Origin: Clostridia bacterium
Lineage (GTDB): Bacteria > Bacillota > Clostridia > Oscillospirales > Acutalibacteraceae
Direction of reading: 5' to 3'
DNA: 64,000 nucleotides
NCBI GenBank assembly: GCA_017441385.1
Contig: JAFRXY010000064.1
Coordinates: forward strand, 1-64,000
The notes below the pieces were generated by a model. It saw nothing but the letters and a program-made list of their open reading frames with translations, made no database searches and was not told the DNA's origin. The first letter of the stretch is position 1; the number at the start of each line of letters is the position of its first letter. Made by a program: the position numbers and the translations under genes. Below, piece by piece: positions 48,267-57,681 of the stretch.

Positions 48267-49325
48267 GTGGAAATGTATGAAGGCGACAGAATACCGGCCT
48301 ACGAAGGTAAGGAACCATATGTATTTATCAGCTACAGACACATGAATTCACCGAGGGTCATGCCCGATGTGGAGGCGCTGTATAAAAAGAAGTACCGCGC
48401 ATGGTACGATGAGGGAATCGCTCCCGGCAGTGAATGGCCCGCCAACATCGCCAACCATCTCGAAGCCGCGAAGGCCGTTGTATTCTTTATCTCGGACAGC
48501 TTCATCGGCGCGATCAACTGCGAGAACGAGGTGGAAAACGCGCTCAGATTCGAAAAGCAGCGCAAAGAAAAAGGCAGGGAGTACTCGCTGATTCAGTATT
48601 CCATTGACGGAACCAGACATCCAAAGCTGGAAGGCTATCCGCTTGTCACCAGTACCGAGGAACTTCTTGCCCTGCTGCCGGACAGCTTTATCGGCGACGG
48701 CAGAACCGGATACAGCTCCGAACTGGGAAAAGTCAGACGCGGAAATATCTGGAATATTCTCATCGGATTGGTAATCGCCCTTTCCGCCGCCATGGGACTG
48801 GCTGTTTTCGGATTGCAGAACGGCTATTTCGACAGGTATTTTCCGGGAATACGCTCCAATGTCTCCTATGAAGACCTTGCCTACGATGAGGAAGCCGATA
48901 TGGGCGAGGTAACGGACGCGGAACTGCCGGACATTTCCAACGATTCCGTCAGCGACGAATTCTGGAACCAGATAGGCGTAAAAAATCCCGCGGGTGAATT
49001 GGAATTCCAGAACGAGAATTCCGAATGGATTCTTCGGGACGCGCTGGGAATTCATGACGAACGGCCTCTGAACAATCTCGACGTGTCCTACAACAAGGAT
49101 GTGACGGAACTCCGTTTTTATGATATGAACGATGAAGTGATCGCCATCATTGCGGATTTTCCCTATCTGCGCAGGCTGTATATCTACGGCGGGAGCTTTT
49201 CGACGCTGGAGCCGCTGGCCAGACACATCAACCTTCGCAGAGTATATCTTCCGAGATACCTGCTCGAACAAAATGAAATCACGATTCCCAGTGAAAGAAC
49301 ATTTAAGGTTTATCTTGACGATTGA
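48267..49325 (+). CDS. TIR domain with intact C-x-x-E, membrane span and LRR-like outside domain (protein 3)
   Basis: Encodes 352 residues. Residues 17-140 form a well-kept TIR domain: box 1 YVFISYRHMN, a RAWYDEGIAPGSEW box, AVVFFISDSFIGAINCENEVENAL with Cys85 and Glu88 in C-x-x-E spacing, the position of the NAD-cleaving glutamate. A helix at about 160-182 crosses the membrane; the outside part (190-352) has an acidic linker (EEADMGEVTDAELPDI) and LRR-like turns (NNLDVSYNKDVTELRFYDM, FPYLRRLYIYGGSFSTLEPLARHINLRRVYL). Start is GTG 48267 with SD AAGGAGG 7 bases upstream. A terminator follows the stop. Probable signalling or NADase effector of the three-gene set; inference. Confidence 0.8.
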   Translation: MEMYEGDRIPAYEGKEPYVFISYRHMNSPRVMPDVEALYKKKYRAWYDEGIAPGSEWPANIANHLEAAKAVVFFISDSFIGAINCENEVENALRFEKQRKEKGREYSLIQYSIDGTRHPKLEGYPLVTSTEELLALLPDSFIGDGRTGYSSELGKVRRGNIWNILIGLVIALSAAMGLAVFGLQNGYFDRYFPGIRSNVSYEDLAYDEEADMGEVTDAELPDISNDSVSDEFWNQIGVKNPAGELEFQNENSEWILRDALGIHDERPLNNLDVSYNKDVTELRFYDMNDEVIAIIADFPYLRRLYIYGGSFSTLEPLARHINLRRVYLPRYLLEQNEITIPSERTFKVYLDD

Positions 49326-49361
49326 CGATTGATGATTGCCGACAATCAGTATAAAACATAA

Positions 49362-49404
49362 AAACAACCGGAAATTCCTTTGGCGAACTTCCGGTTGTTT
49401 TTCT
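49362..49404. terminator. Bidirectional terminator between TIR/LRR genes and second pilus locus
   Basis: Arms AACAACCGGAA and TTCCGGTTGTT are perfect; T-runs follow on the plus strand (TTTTTC) and, read backwards, on the minus strand. It lies between convergent units. Confidence 0.88.
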
Positions 49405-49464
49405 ATTTTATGATTTCACTGTCTTCATGCTCCGCGCATCGGAAGACGATTCTTCCTGCCGGCA

Positions 49465-52400
49465 TCAATACGGTCGCTTTTCCCGCTGTCTGCGAAGCGA
49501 AAGGGTTAAAATAAGCGAGGAGCCTGCAATCGCCAACAGCACCAGCGAGACGAGAATGCCTGCCTCCGCGCCGGTCGGAATGACACTGTTGCGCTCATTC
49601 AGGAATTCCACCGTCCTGTCCCGCGTAAGTGTTCCGGCTGCCTGATCGCATGATACACCGTCCATCTTGACGGATACGGTGTAATCGGCGCCGGTGTCTT
49701 CCTCACTGACGGAGAAGGCTGCGCCTGCCGGCAGCTTCTCGAAGAGCGCAACGTCGCCGTGCCGCAGGGAAACCGTTCCCTTGCCTTGGGTAAAGTTGAC
49801 ATTGACAAATTCGGTATCTCCGGATAAATGACGGATTTCAACCGGCACGGTTCCGCTAAGAAGATTGCCCTCCTTATCGGTGACATTCACACTGAAATCA
49901 AAGCTCCGCCACCTGCTGGCCATGCTTCCGGACACCTTTTTCTTAAGTGTCAGAGAATGAAGCTCCATCTGGTTGATAATGAATCCTCCGTTGGTGGCAT
50001 TGCCGCTGTCGGTTCGGTCGGAATGATTGCGGTCGGTATACTGGGTAGTGTATCCGTCAACGGGCTGCTCTTCGATATAATATACCCACGCGGTTCCGTC
50101 CGGCGCATACTTTTCCAATCCGTTTACCGTAAGCTGATAGCGTCCGCCGTTGAGCTTCTGTATTTCACAGTCATTTTCTGCCGTGCTGACAAAGGAACCG
50201 TTTGTAAGGGTGAATCCCCTGTCAAAACTTCCGTCAGGATTGCCGGACTGCGCATGGCTACGTTTGAGATGCAGTGTAATGGATAGGTTCTCCGGCCATG
50301 TATTGCCCGGAGTGTCCTTCCATTGTTTGATCACCGAGAAATCAACGGAGGCAATCTGATTGGCTATCGTTTCGCCGTTGCAGGCAACCGGCGTTTCGCC
50401 CGGATATTCCGCCACATAGGGGAATGTGCAGTCGGATTCGCGGACAAAATAAATCAGAGGAACATCCCTGTCGCTCACGTTATTGAGGTTTTCAAATCTG
50501 ACTTCCCACGTTACCAGATCATCATCTTCCGGAGAAAGATTGACCGCGCTTTCCGCTTCAACGCGCTTTGTCTGCACAGGGACGGCCGAAGCAATGCCGG
50601 CGTCTTCCTCATAAGCAAAGAGCTTGAATTCGGCGTAAGCGTCATCGGGGAACGATTTGGGCCACGTTTTGATAACGGAGAGCGAACCTGTGTTGGTCTT
50701 TTTGTTGACGAGAGTAAAACTGTCATCACTCAGAAGATATTCGGGCTGTTGGGTGGTGTATCCGCGGAAGGAAGTTAATTCCTTCACATAGTACACCGCG
50801 TTCTGATGGGTAACGCTGTCGTACCTGGGCAATCCCGAGAATGTCGCCGTGCCGGCGGTCTTTTCGCCGCTGTTATCAGGCTTGCCGTCCAGCACGATCG
50901 TATTGATCGGCGTATCCAGTATTTCTCCGTTTCCGCCGCCTTCTTCCACCGTTTTGAGCCGGCGGGAGAAGATTTGCAGCTTGACGGTCAGTCCTTCCGG
51001 CCAGTTGATTTCCGTACCGTCGGGTTCCGTCCATTTCTTCCGTACCTTCTTCTCAATGGTTTCGGTGACATAATTGTTGGTCACCGTCACCTTCTTGTCA
51101 TTGGCGTACCACAGATCATCCTCCGTCACGGTGAACTGCATGGGGCTTGTATTGCCGGACGACCTGTCGGTGAATTCATAATGAAGGGTAAAGTGGGTGT
51201 TACTGTGATGCTCCAGAATGGCATCGTTTCCGGTTTCCACCAGCCTGTAATCGCCCGGGGTGAGACCTGTGAAGCGGTAATGACCGGTCAGGGCGGGCTG
51301 CTGCTTGCCGTCCTTGTTTTCCTCCCCCTCGCCCTCCCCGGTTGCGGGAGACGCCGGAATCGGATCAAGAGCAAGGCTGGGGAAGGGAATGTTCCGGTAG
51401 CTGATGACTCCGTTATCACTGTCCGGGTCGGGCACGGTGTAGACAACCCACTGATCGCCGACTTTTTTCTCGAGCGTGAATTTTATACCGTTCAGCTCAT
51501 CGTCCGACAGCACAATATTGCTCTCAATGGTCTTATCCAATTTGAAGCCGATCGACTTGGGGGTATTGCGCACCGTAAGAGTATCTCCGCTGAGGTAGGC
51601 GTAATGGTCTTTGTCATAATTTACCCTGCCGTCGCTGCTGATCTTGAATTTGTAATAGGTATTGCTTGGGGTGTATCCTTCCGGCGCCGAAACCTCGTGG
51701 ATATGATAATAGGTGTCGGTTATCATATCAATGCCGTTATCGATGGAATTGATATTGAGAAGGATTCTGCCGTTTTCATCGGTTGTCCGCTGAATCGGCT
51801 CATGGGTAAAACCGTCGTAGATCGGATTCTTATTCTCGTCAAGCAGCTCAAATACAGCGCCCTTCAGACCTCTCTCCATGTGGTTGGAGCAATATTTGAA
51901 AATGTAGATCTGCGGGATAATGGCGGTTCCGTTTGTGTTAAAGGTCACCTTCACATCATCTTCAACTGCGGCGGAATAGTCGCCTACGGTCACACGGTTG
52001 GAAAAGGCCACCGTTTCCTGCCCCTCCTCCGGCTCGCCGATGATGGTCGCCGTATAGGTGATATGCACATAGGTTTCATCCGGAATCGTATAGGAGCCAA
52101 CATTTCCGCTGAAATCATAGGCCACGAGTTCCTTGGCTTCCGGCGGATTGGTTTCAATCTTGAGGGTGGTGAAGTCAATAGACAGCGACGAGCTGTATTC
52201 GTCGGTGGCAATCATATCCCTGCCTTCATTGAGCTTCATACGGGCGGGATTGAGCTTGATGGAGAATTTGAGACGGGGATGCTGCACCGAGCTGGAAGAA
52301 CCGTCCCTCATGTACTCCTTCGTCACCGGGAAGAGATTGTTCTTCGACCGGTAGGGCGCCGAGGCGTTGACTTCCTTATTGCGGCAGGAAGCGGTATTGG

Positions 52401-55400
52401 TAAAGGTGGTCTGGGAGGTATTCGGATTCTCCTCACGGGCTTCCCGTATGCGGTTTTCCAGTTTGGCAAGCGCCTGAATATCCTTCGGCACAAGGTAATA
52501 TTCCACCACATAGTAATTCTGATGCTCGCCGTTCGCCTTTTTGAAGGTATTCATATTGCGGAAGGTAAAGCGCGCGCCGGTATCGGTTTCCTCCACCAGC
52601 ACATTCGCGTCGCCGATGACACGGCGTTGTTTGCCGGTATCATCCACAAAGATCTGATCGTTGCATTTTTTCTCGCTTGTACTATACACGGGGCCAAGAT
52701 CGCTGCTTGCGGTATTCCATGTAATGTCGCTCTGTCCGGCAAAGGAAGGCTTAATCCAGTTGATCCAACTGATCTTATGGACGCCGTTTGCCGTCTGTTC
52801 CACCGCTGACTGCGCTCCGCCGAAATCGCGCATATCAAAGAGCTTGAACAGATCGGTGTCAAAGGCATCCTCGATCACAAGCGGGTCGTCGGTGGTCACG
52901 CCGTTGACCGCGACGCGGAAACGGTAGACAGGATAGATATTGCCCTCCGCGTCAATGGGATTGTAACTTCCCGCATTGTCCGTCGAGGTGCCGTCCATCA
53001 TAAGCTGCTTGTACACGCTCACCGGCATGGAGGTAAAGTAGCCGCTGTCAAGGGCTGCGTCCGGGCCGGCGCTGAACTCGACGTAGTTATTATGATCAAA
53101 CATGAAGGGACGGTAGGAGCCCCTGAAAGCATTGTAGTCGTCCACGGCATTGGCCCATTCCAGCGGGAAGTGGTTGGTCATCTTCACCACGATTTGACGG
53201 CTTCCGGAACCGTCCTCCGGCTCTTGCAGTCCGGGAGTCTTGTCCGCGTCCTTGTAAAACCGGATGAAGATATTGTTCTTGGGAGAAGGGGTCAGATCGC
53301 TGGACGCTTCAAAATCCGAGAAGACCAGCACGCCGCCCGAAGTGCCGTCCGCTGTTTTTGTAAAGGTTTGGCTGTGCGTCGTGGTCGGCCACGCGGTGCC
53401 CGGAGGGGTATCCTTTTTGTACTCATGCAGTATTTCCACCGTCTCACCGGGCAGCAGACCGATCACTTCAATCGACCGGACGCTCTCCTGATAGTATCTT
53501 CCGGAATAGGTTACGCCGTCCTTTTCATAATCGCTGATCCACATACGCGGCAGAGCGCCTTTTGTATCGCCCTGATAATCCATCATCATCAGGGGTTCGT
53601 CCAGTGCGCTCTCCTTGACGGTAAGATTGTATTGCCATGTCACCTGATCCGACTTGATATTGGTGGGGAATTTGTAGACGCCCACGTTGCCGGGGCCTTT
53701 CGGATGAATCATGACTTCGGCTTTTGTTTCGCCGCATTTGCCGATCACATAATTGTCCACCAGAAAATCCTGATCCTTGCCGGTCAGACTGACAATGGAC
53801 TGGTAGTCGATGGTATAGCGGTACTTATCGTCATCTTCGGGAATATGGTATGTCCACGATTTGGCAGTCGCGGTATCCACTCCGAGATCCTCCCACGGAA
53901 TGAGTCGGGTCGCGCAGACATTTCCGTCCTTGTCGGTGCAGACCACATGAATGCCCTCGCCGTAGTACATGGATTCTTCCATATGCTCCTCGCCCATGTA
54001 GTCGGTGAAGTCGGAACCGGCCAGACTGACGTCCACTTCGCGGTTCATATCGACTTTCCATTCCACAAGTCCGAAACGTCCGTCTTCGGTGGCGATGTTG
54101 CCTTTGCCGGTGCCTTCCTTGACCATATCCGAAAAACGCACGCCCGGCACATAGGCCACTTCCACATTGTCGCTCGGGTCTTCGTCGCCGGTGACGGTCG
54201 CGGTATTGCCTGTTTCCTCCATGGTGGCCTTGCCGCTGACCTGAATCTTGTTGATGTCAACTTCCGAACTGTACTGGATAATCAGTTCGTCCTCATCGTC
54301 CATCTTGGGAATGGAGATTACCATGCGGCCGTCCTCCATCGGATGGAGTACGGGCTTGTATTCATTGTCATCCAAATGACGGTTTTCCGCGAAAAACATA
54401 GTGACATCATCCGGCGCTTTCAGCGCTCTGCCCATCTCATCCGTCAGAAGGAGGTTTTCGGTAGTACCGTCAGAGGTCACGCGGATTTCATACATCATCC
54501 GATAGGGAATGTACGTGACCGATTTCTTTACAATGGCATTGTGGAGGTTTTCCTGTCTGAGCTTGAGTTCCTTGTTGGCGGAAAAAATGAACTTGCCGTT
54601 TTGCAGATCGAGATTGCCGCTCAGATTCAGCGTAAAGGTGGCCACACTGGAACGCCGGAAATAATTGAATTTTTCCTGATCTTCCTGATTCCACCTGATA
54701 TAGAGCTTTGTGCGGGACTCGTCGGTGCGGACAGGGTTATCCTTCAGCACGCCGCCGATGTCCATCGAAATGCTGAGGGAGTAGCCCATTTCATTGAAGT
54801 TTTGAGGCAGAATATACCCCTGCGGCAGCGTATATTCCATTTCCTCAAAATTGGAGAACTGCTTGTCCGGCCGCTCAGTAAAGGTAAGTTCCAGCTCGTA
54901 CAGCTTTTTCGGGCTGACGTAGATGGTTTCTTCCCCCCAGACGTTATCCGCGTTATAGGTTTTGCCGTTGACAGTCAGTTGCACATTTGTATTGAGTTCA
55001 TTCAGATTGGTCGTATAGAGAGAATCCTTGAAGATGACAGAGAGATCCCCTTCGGCATCCGTCAGGGTCACCGGTTCCAGCGTATCAAACGAACGCTTGG
55101 TAGTAATCTTCCAGTCGCCGTTTTCCAGCTTTGTCACGGTGAAAAGCTGATCGGAGCCGGATATGGAAGTCACTCCACTGGCAGCTTCCAGCTTGTTCTC
55201 GTCGGTTGCCAGCCCCAGCTCCTTGAGCAGGTCGGACAGCAGGATCGTTTCGTTCATGGAAGTGGAATGCGTCAGAACGCCGGTTGCCTGCGGCAGGAGC
55301 ATTCTGCCCGGCCCCTGGAACTGCGTGACCGGAATCGTCGCTTCGCCCCTCACCAGAACGTCCATGTCGCTGTATGCATCACCCGCCCAGAATTCATCGG

Positions 55401-55614
55401 TCGTTTCGCCGTCCTCTGCGTCCGTCCCGTCCGTATCCGAGGAGGAGACTTCCTGCTCCGCCGAAGCCAGAAAAATCTGCGGCCTGATTCTTGACGACAG
55501 GACAACCATCAACAAAAGCAGCATTCCGTACAGTACGATGACGGTAAACCTGCCGCTTGTTTTTCCGTTACCTGTTTTCTTTCTGTTTTTTACCTTTGTT
55601 TTGTTATCTGTCAT
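49465..55614 (-). CDS. Giant Cna-B repeat adhesin with IPTG-type anchor (Cpa-like)
   Basis: Encodes 2049 residues: basic N-terminus, membrane/signal helix (about 24-46), a long beta-rich adhesin part, and a C-terminal third of Cna-B/SpaA domains with E-box-like motifs YHIHEVSAPEGYTPS, YRLVETGNDAI, YYVKELTSFRGYTT and YIEEQPVDGYTTQY. It ends SVIPTGAEAG, a hydrophobic helix and an RRQREKRPY tail; IPTGA departs from LPxTG by lacking one residue. Such proteins are tip or ancillary pilins. ATG 55614 with SD GGAGGG is chosen; the upstream ATG 55656 overlaps the sortase gene's end and has no SD. It is the last and largest gene of the second pilus operon. Confidence 0.88.
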   Translation of the reverse strand: MTDNKTKVKNRKKTGNGKTSGRFTVIVLYGMLLLLMVVLSSRIRPQIFLASAEQEVSSSDTDGTDAEDGETTDEFWAGDAYSDMDVLVRGEATIPVTQFQGPGRMLLPQATGVLTHSTSMNETILLSDLLKELGLATDENKLEAASGVTSISGSDQLFTVTKLENGDWKITTKRSFDTLEPVTLTDAEGDLSVIFKDSLYTTNLNELNTNVQLTVNGKTYNADNVWGEETIYVSPKKLYELELTFTERPDKQFSNFEEMEYTLPQGYILPQNFNEMGYSLSISMDIGGVLKDNPVRTDESRTKLYIRWNQEDQEKFNYFRRSSVATFTLNLSGNLDLQNGKFIFSANKELKLRQENLHNAIVKKSVTYIPYRMMYEIRVTSDGTTENLLLTDEMGRALKAPDDVTMFFAENRHLDDNEYKPVLHPMEDGRMVISIPKMDDEDELIIQYSSEVDINKIQVSGKATMEETGNTATVTGDEDPSDNVEVAYVPGVRFSDMVKEGTGKGNIATEDGRFGLVEWKVDMNREVDVSLAGSDFTDYMGEEHMEESMYYGEGIHVVCTDKDGNVCATRLIPWEDLGVDTATAKSWTYHIPEDDDKYRYTIDYQSIVSLTGKDQDFLVDNYVIGKCGETKAEVMIHPKGPGNVGVYKFPTNIKSDQVTWQYNLTVKESALDEPLMMMDYQGDTKGALPRMWISDYEKDGVTYSGRYYQESVRSIEVIGLLPGETVEILHEYKKDTPPGTAWPTTTHSQTFTKTADGTSGGVLVFSDFEASSDLTPSPKNNIFIRFYKDADKTPGLQEPEDGSGSRQIVVKMTNHFPLEWANAVDDYNAFRGSYRPFMFDHNNYVEFSAGPDAALDSGYFTSMPVSVYKQLMMDGTSTDNAGSYNPIDAEGNIYPVYRFRVAVNGVTTDDPLVIEDAFDTDLFKLFDMRDFGGAQSAVEQTANGVHKISWINWIKPSFAGQSDITWNTASSDLGPVYSTSEKKCNDQIFVDDTGKQRRVIGDANVLVEETDTGARFTFRNMNTFKKANGEHQNYYVVEYYLVPKDIQALAKLENRIREAREENPNTSQTTFTNTASCRNKEVNASAPYRSKNNLFPVTKEYMRDGSSSSVQHPRLKFSIKLNPARMKLNEGRDMIATDEYSSSLSIDFTTLKIETNPPEAKELVAYDFSGNVGSYTIPDETYVHITYTATIIGEPEEGQETVAFSNRVTVGDYSAAVEDDVKVTFNTNGTAIIPQIYIFKYCSNHMERGLKGAVFELLDENKNPIYDGFTHEPIQRTTDENGRILLNINSIDNGIDMITDTYYHIHEVSAPEGYTPSNTYYKFKISSDGRVNYDKDHYAYLSGDTLTVRNTPKSIGFKLDKTIESNIVLSDDELNGIKFTLEKKVGDQWVVYTVPDPDSDNGVISYRNIPFPSLALDPIPASPATGEGEGEENKDGKQQPALTGHYRFTGLTPGDYRLVETGNDAILEHHSNTHFTLHYEFTDRSSGNTSPMQFTVTEDDLWYANDKKVTVTNNYVTETIEKKVRKKWTEPDGTEINWPEGLTVKLQIFSRRLKTVEEGGGNGEILDTPINTIVLDGKPDNSGEKTAGTATFSGLPRYDSVTHQNAVYYVKELTSFRGYTTQQPEYLLSDDSFTLVNKKTNTGSLSVIKTWPKSFPDDAYAEFKLFAYEEDAGIASAVPVQTKRVEAESAVNLSPEDDDLVTWEVRFENLNNVSDRDVPLIYFVRESDCTFPYVAEYPGETPVACNGETIANQIASVDFSVIKQWKDTPGNTWPENLSITLHLKRSHAQSGNPDGSFDRGFTLTNGSFVSTAENDCEIQKLNGGRYQLTVNGLEKYAPDGTAWVYYIEEQPVDGYTTQYTDRNHSDRTDSGNATNGGFIINQMELHSLTLKKKVSGSMASRWRSFDFSVNVTDKEGNLLSGTVPVEIRHLSGDTEFVNVNFTQGKGTVSLRHGDVALFEKLPAGAAFSVSEEDTGADYTVSVKMDGVSCDQAAGTLTRDRTVEFLNERNSVIPTGAEAGILVSLVLLAIAGSSLILTLSLRRQREKRPY

Positions 55615-55652
55615 ATTTGTTCCCTCCGCTCCCTGAATAATCTCATCAGTCA

Positions 55653-56360
55653 TCAAGATCCAATAATCTTCGCAAAGACAAGGAGCCTGTCTTCCGAGGA
55701 TGTGTCAGCACAGGTGGTAAGGGCTACCAGCCTTCCTTCCGGCTCGGCAATCAGGACATCCGCGCGGGAAACGATCTGTCCCGCGGCCTTCGCACCGTTA
55801 TCGGGGTCAAAAAAGATCCTGTCCCTGGCGTCGGCACGCATCGCGGCAATGAATTCCAACTGAAGCCTGCGTGCTCCGTCCCGCCCAAGATAAAGCGTGC
55901 CGCGGGAATGGGCACGCAGGTACTTCTCATCGAGAAAGTCGTCCAGCGCGCCGAACATGCGCCCGAACTCAATGTGATGCCCGTAAATCAGCGAATAGCC
56001 GTCGCTGAAATCGGGATTGCAGCGGCTGTCCAGAAAAATGCTTCCCGACATGGAGTAATTCCCGTACGGGTCACGGTTCAGAAAGACATAATTGTCCTCC
56101 CCCTGCATCAGGGGATAATCAATGTTGGTTCCCTCAACGGTCAGCCAGCCGATCTGTTCATCCGTAATCGGCGAAACGCTTGCCGTCTCTGCTTCTCCCG
56201 GTTTGTAGTTCCGAAGGGAGGCGTCAGACGCGTCCGAAAGAATCCACGCACTGTCCCATAGAGAATAGACCGCCAGCAGCACCATGGCGGCAAACACCGC
56301 TATCAGGAATATGTCGTGCAGCCCGTTCAGCATTTTCCAGACTTTTTGCATTCTCTGCAT
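55653..56360 (-). CDS. Class B sortase (pilus-type, SrtB/SrtC1-like)
   Basis: Encodes 235 residues. One N-terminal membrane helix (about 15-37), the groove strand GWLTVEGTNIDYPLMQGEDN, the class B block SIFLDSRCNPDFSDGYSLIYGHH with catalytic His, ALTTCADTS with Cys and EDRLLVFAKI with Arg. Class B sortases usually anchor haem proteins, but in streptococcal FCT loci a class B enzyme polymerises the pilus. The neighbours here (FctA-like pilin, SipA-like protein, Cna-B adhesin) argue for the latter. It lies 27 bases after the FctA-like gene. Confidence 0.93.
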   Translation of the reverse strand: MQRMQKVWKMLNGLHDIFLIAVFAAMVLLAVYSLWDSAWILSDASDASLRNYKPGEAETASVSPITDEQIGWLTVEGTNIDYPLMQGEDNYVFLNRDPYGNYSMSGSIFLDSRCNPDFSDGYSLIYGHHIEFGRMFGALDDFLDEKYLRAHSRGTLYLGRDGARRLQLEFIAAMRADARDRIFFDPDNGAKAAGQIVSRADVLIAEPEGRLVALTTCADTSSEDRLLVFAKIIGS

Positions 56361-56387
56361 ACATCGTTCTCCCCCCGTGCGGCAGGT

Positions 56388-57623
56388 CTACGAACAACGG
56401 CGACGGCGGCGCAGGATGACGACCGCCAGCAATCCCGCCGTTCCAAGCACTCCGAGAAGAACCGGAACGCCCGCCCTGAGCAGCACGCCGGTGGGAATGT
56501 CCGCTTCGCGCAGGTTATGAAAGCTGACAGCGGTATCCTCCGTCAGTTCGGCGTCAGAGGCCGTGTTTCCCTGTGCGGAATCGGGGACATCGCCTGTCAC
56601 AACGCAGGACGGAGTGTAGTCTTCCTCCGTCTCGGTGACGACATATCCCAGACCTTCGGGAATGCCGCTGATAACAATCCGCTGACCGTGACGCAGATAA
56701 AAGGTTTTGCCTTCTCCGGAAATAAGTTCGGCATAGGTCACGGAACCGCCCACATCATTGGCCTGCTGCATCTGGGCGGAGGTGTAGGCAGTCGCCATAT
56801 TGGTCGCGGGAGAAGCGTCATAACTGCCCGAAACGGCAAATTTCGAATCGCTCTCCAGCGGAACTTCACTGGTTCCCGTCAGCTTCACGGTAAACGCAAA
56901 ATACTGATCGCGGGAGCTTTGGTTGCCTTCCACCGTCTTTTCAACCGCAAGCGCGCTGCTTCGGTAAGCGCGGCTGGTCATTCCGGTGGATTTATGATAA
57001 GTCATATCCTCCCCGGTTTTTCCCGGGGCAACGGCCGCGGTGTGCCAGAACACGACGGGAATGCCGAGGCTGCCGTTGTTGTCTGTGACATAAACATCCA
57101 GATAGCGGACGGGATTGCCGTCCCGTTTCAGAGTGCGTTCAGCGGGAACCTCCTCGGTCAGTACATAGCGGTAGACCCCCACATCGGTAAACGAAACTCC
57201 GCTGAGATCGACCGTCAATGTCTTTTTGACGTATTTTTCATCCTCATTATCTGTTGTGTCGAAATGTACCCCGTCCCCCGCCGGAGCGGATGCTTCATTG
57301 ACGGCGGTATCGGACGGGCTGAATCGCACCGTCGCCGAACCGTCTGAATTGACGGTCACGCCCGTTCCTTCTTTGAAGGCAATCCCCGCAGGGCCCGAAA
57401 CAACTTCCAAAGTCCTGTCCGTTCCCGCCATTGCGCTTCCCGGAGCAACGGTAAATCTGAAAGAAGCGTCGGGAACAGGCGTATCCCGTCCCATGACAAG
57501 AAACTCATCCAATGACACTTCACCGCCATGAATGGCGGTATAACCGGAATCTGCCGACACAGCAGGCGCAAAACAAACGATCCCGACAAGCAGCAAAACC
57601 AGCGGGGAAAGTACTCTCTTCAT
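56388..57623 (-). CDS. FctA/Spy0128-like major pilin with IPTG-type anchor
   Basis: Encodes 411 residues: signal peptide (1-25, ending VSA), a first FctA-type domain ending in GVYRYVLTEEVPAERTLKRDGNPVRYLDVYV, a second domain beginning LAVEKTVEGNQSSRDQYFAFTVKLTG with KTFYLRHGQRIVISGIPEGLGYVVTETEEDY, then READIPTGVLL, a hydrophobic helix and an RRRRRCS tail. Both domains have the layout of intramolecular isopeptide-bonded pilin domains; the Lys in VEKTVEG and Glu in VTETEED are the expected bond partners. ATG 57623 with SD GGAGG is preferred over ATG 57638. It is followed by the class B sortase that would polymerise it. Confidence 0.87.
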   Translation of the reverse strand: MKRVLSPLVLLLVGIVCFAPAVSADSGYTAIHGGEVSLDEFLVMGRDTPVPDASFRFTVAPGSAMAGTDRTLEVVSGPAGIAFKEGTGVTVNSDGSATVRFSPSDTAVNEASAPAGDGVHFDTTDNEDEKYVKKTLTVDLSGVSFTDVGVYRYVLTEEVPAERTLKRDGNPVRYLDVYVTDNNGSLGIPVVFWHTAAVAPGKTGEDMTYHKSTGMTSRAYRSSALAVEKTVEGNQSSRDQYFAFTVKLTGTSEVPLESDSKFAVSGSYDASPATNMATAYTSAQMQQANDVGGSVTYAELISGEGKTFYLRHGQRIVISGIPEGLGYVVTETEEDYTPSCVVTGDVPDSAQGNTASDAELTEDTAVSFHNLREADIPTGVLLRAGVPVLLGVLGTAGLLAVVILRRRRRCS

Positions 57624-57681
57624 AACAGCAACCTCCATTTTCCATAGAATCTCATCGGCACCAATCCGATTATCAAACCGT

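Noticed and set aside
45687-49325. Reading the TIR genes as a Thoeris antiphage system
   Set aside because: No ThsA (Sir2/SLOG) partner is present and each protein has a membrane span and an outside domain, unlike ThsB.
50806-55494. Two very long plus-strand frames (667 and 800 codons) opposite the giant adhesin
   Set aside because: They lack domains and start signals; the minus-strand gene has signal, Cna-B domains and anchor.
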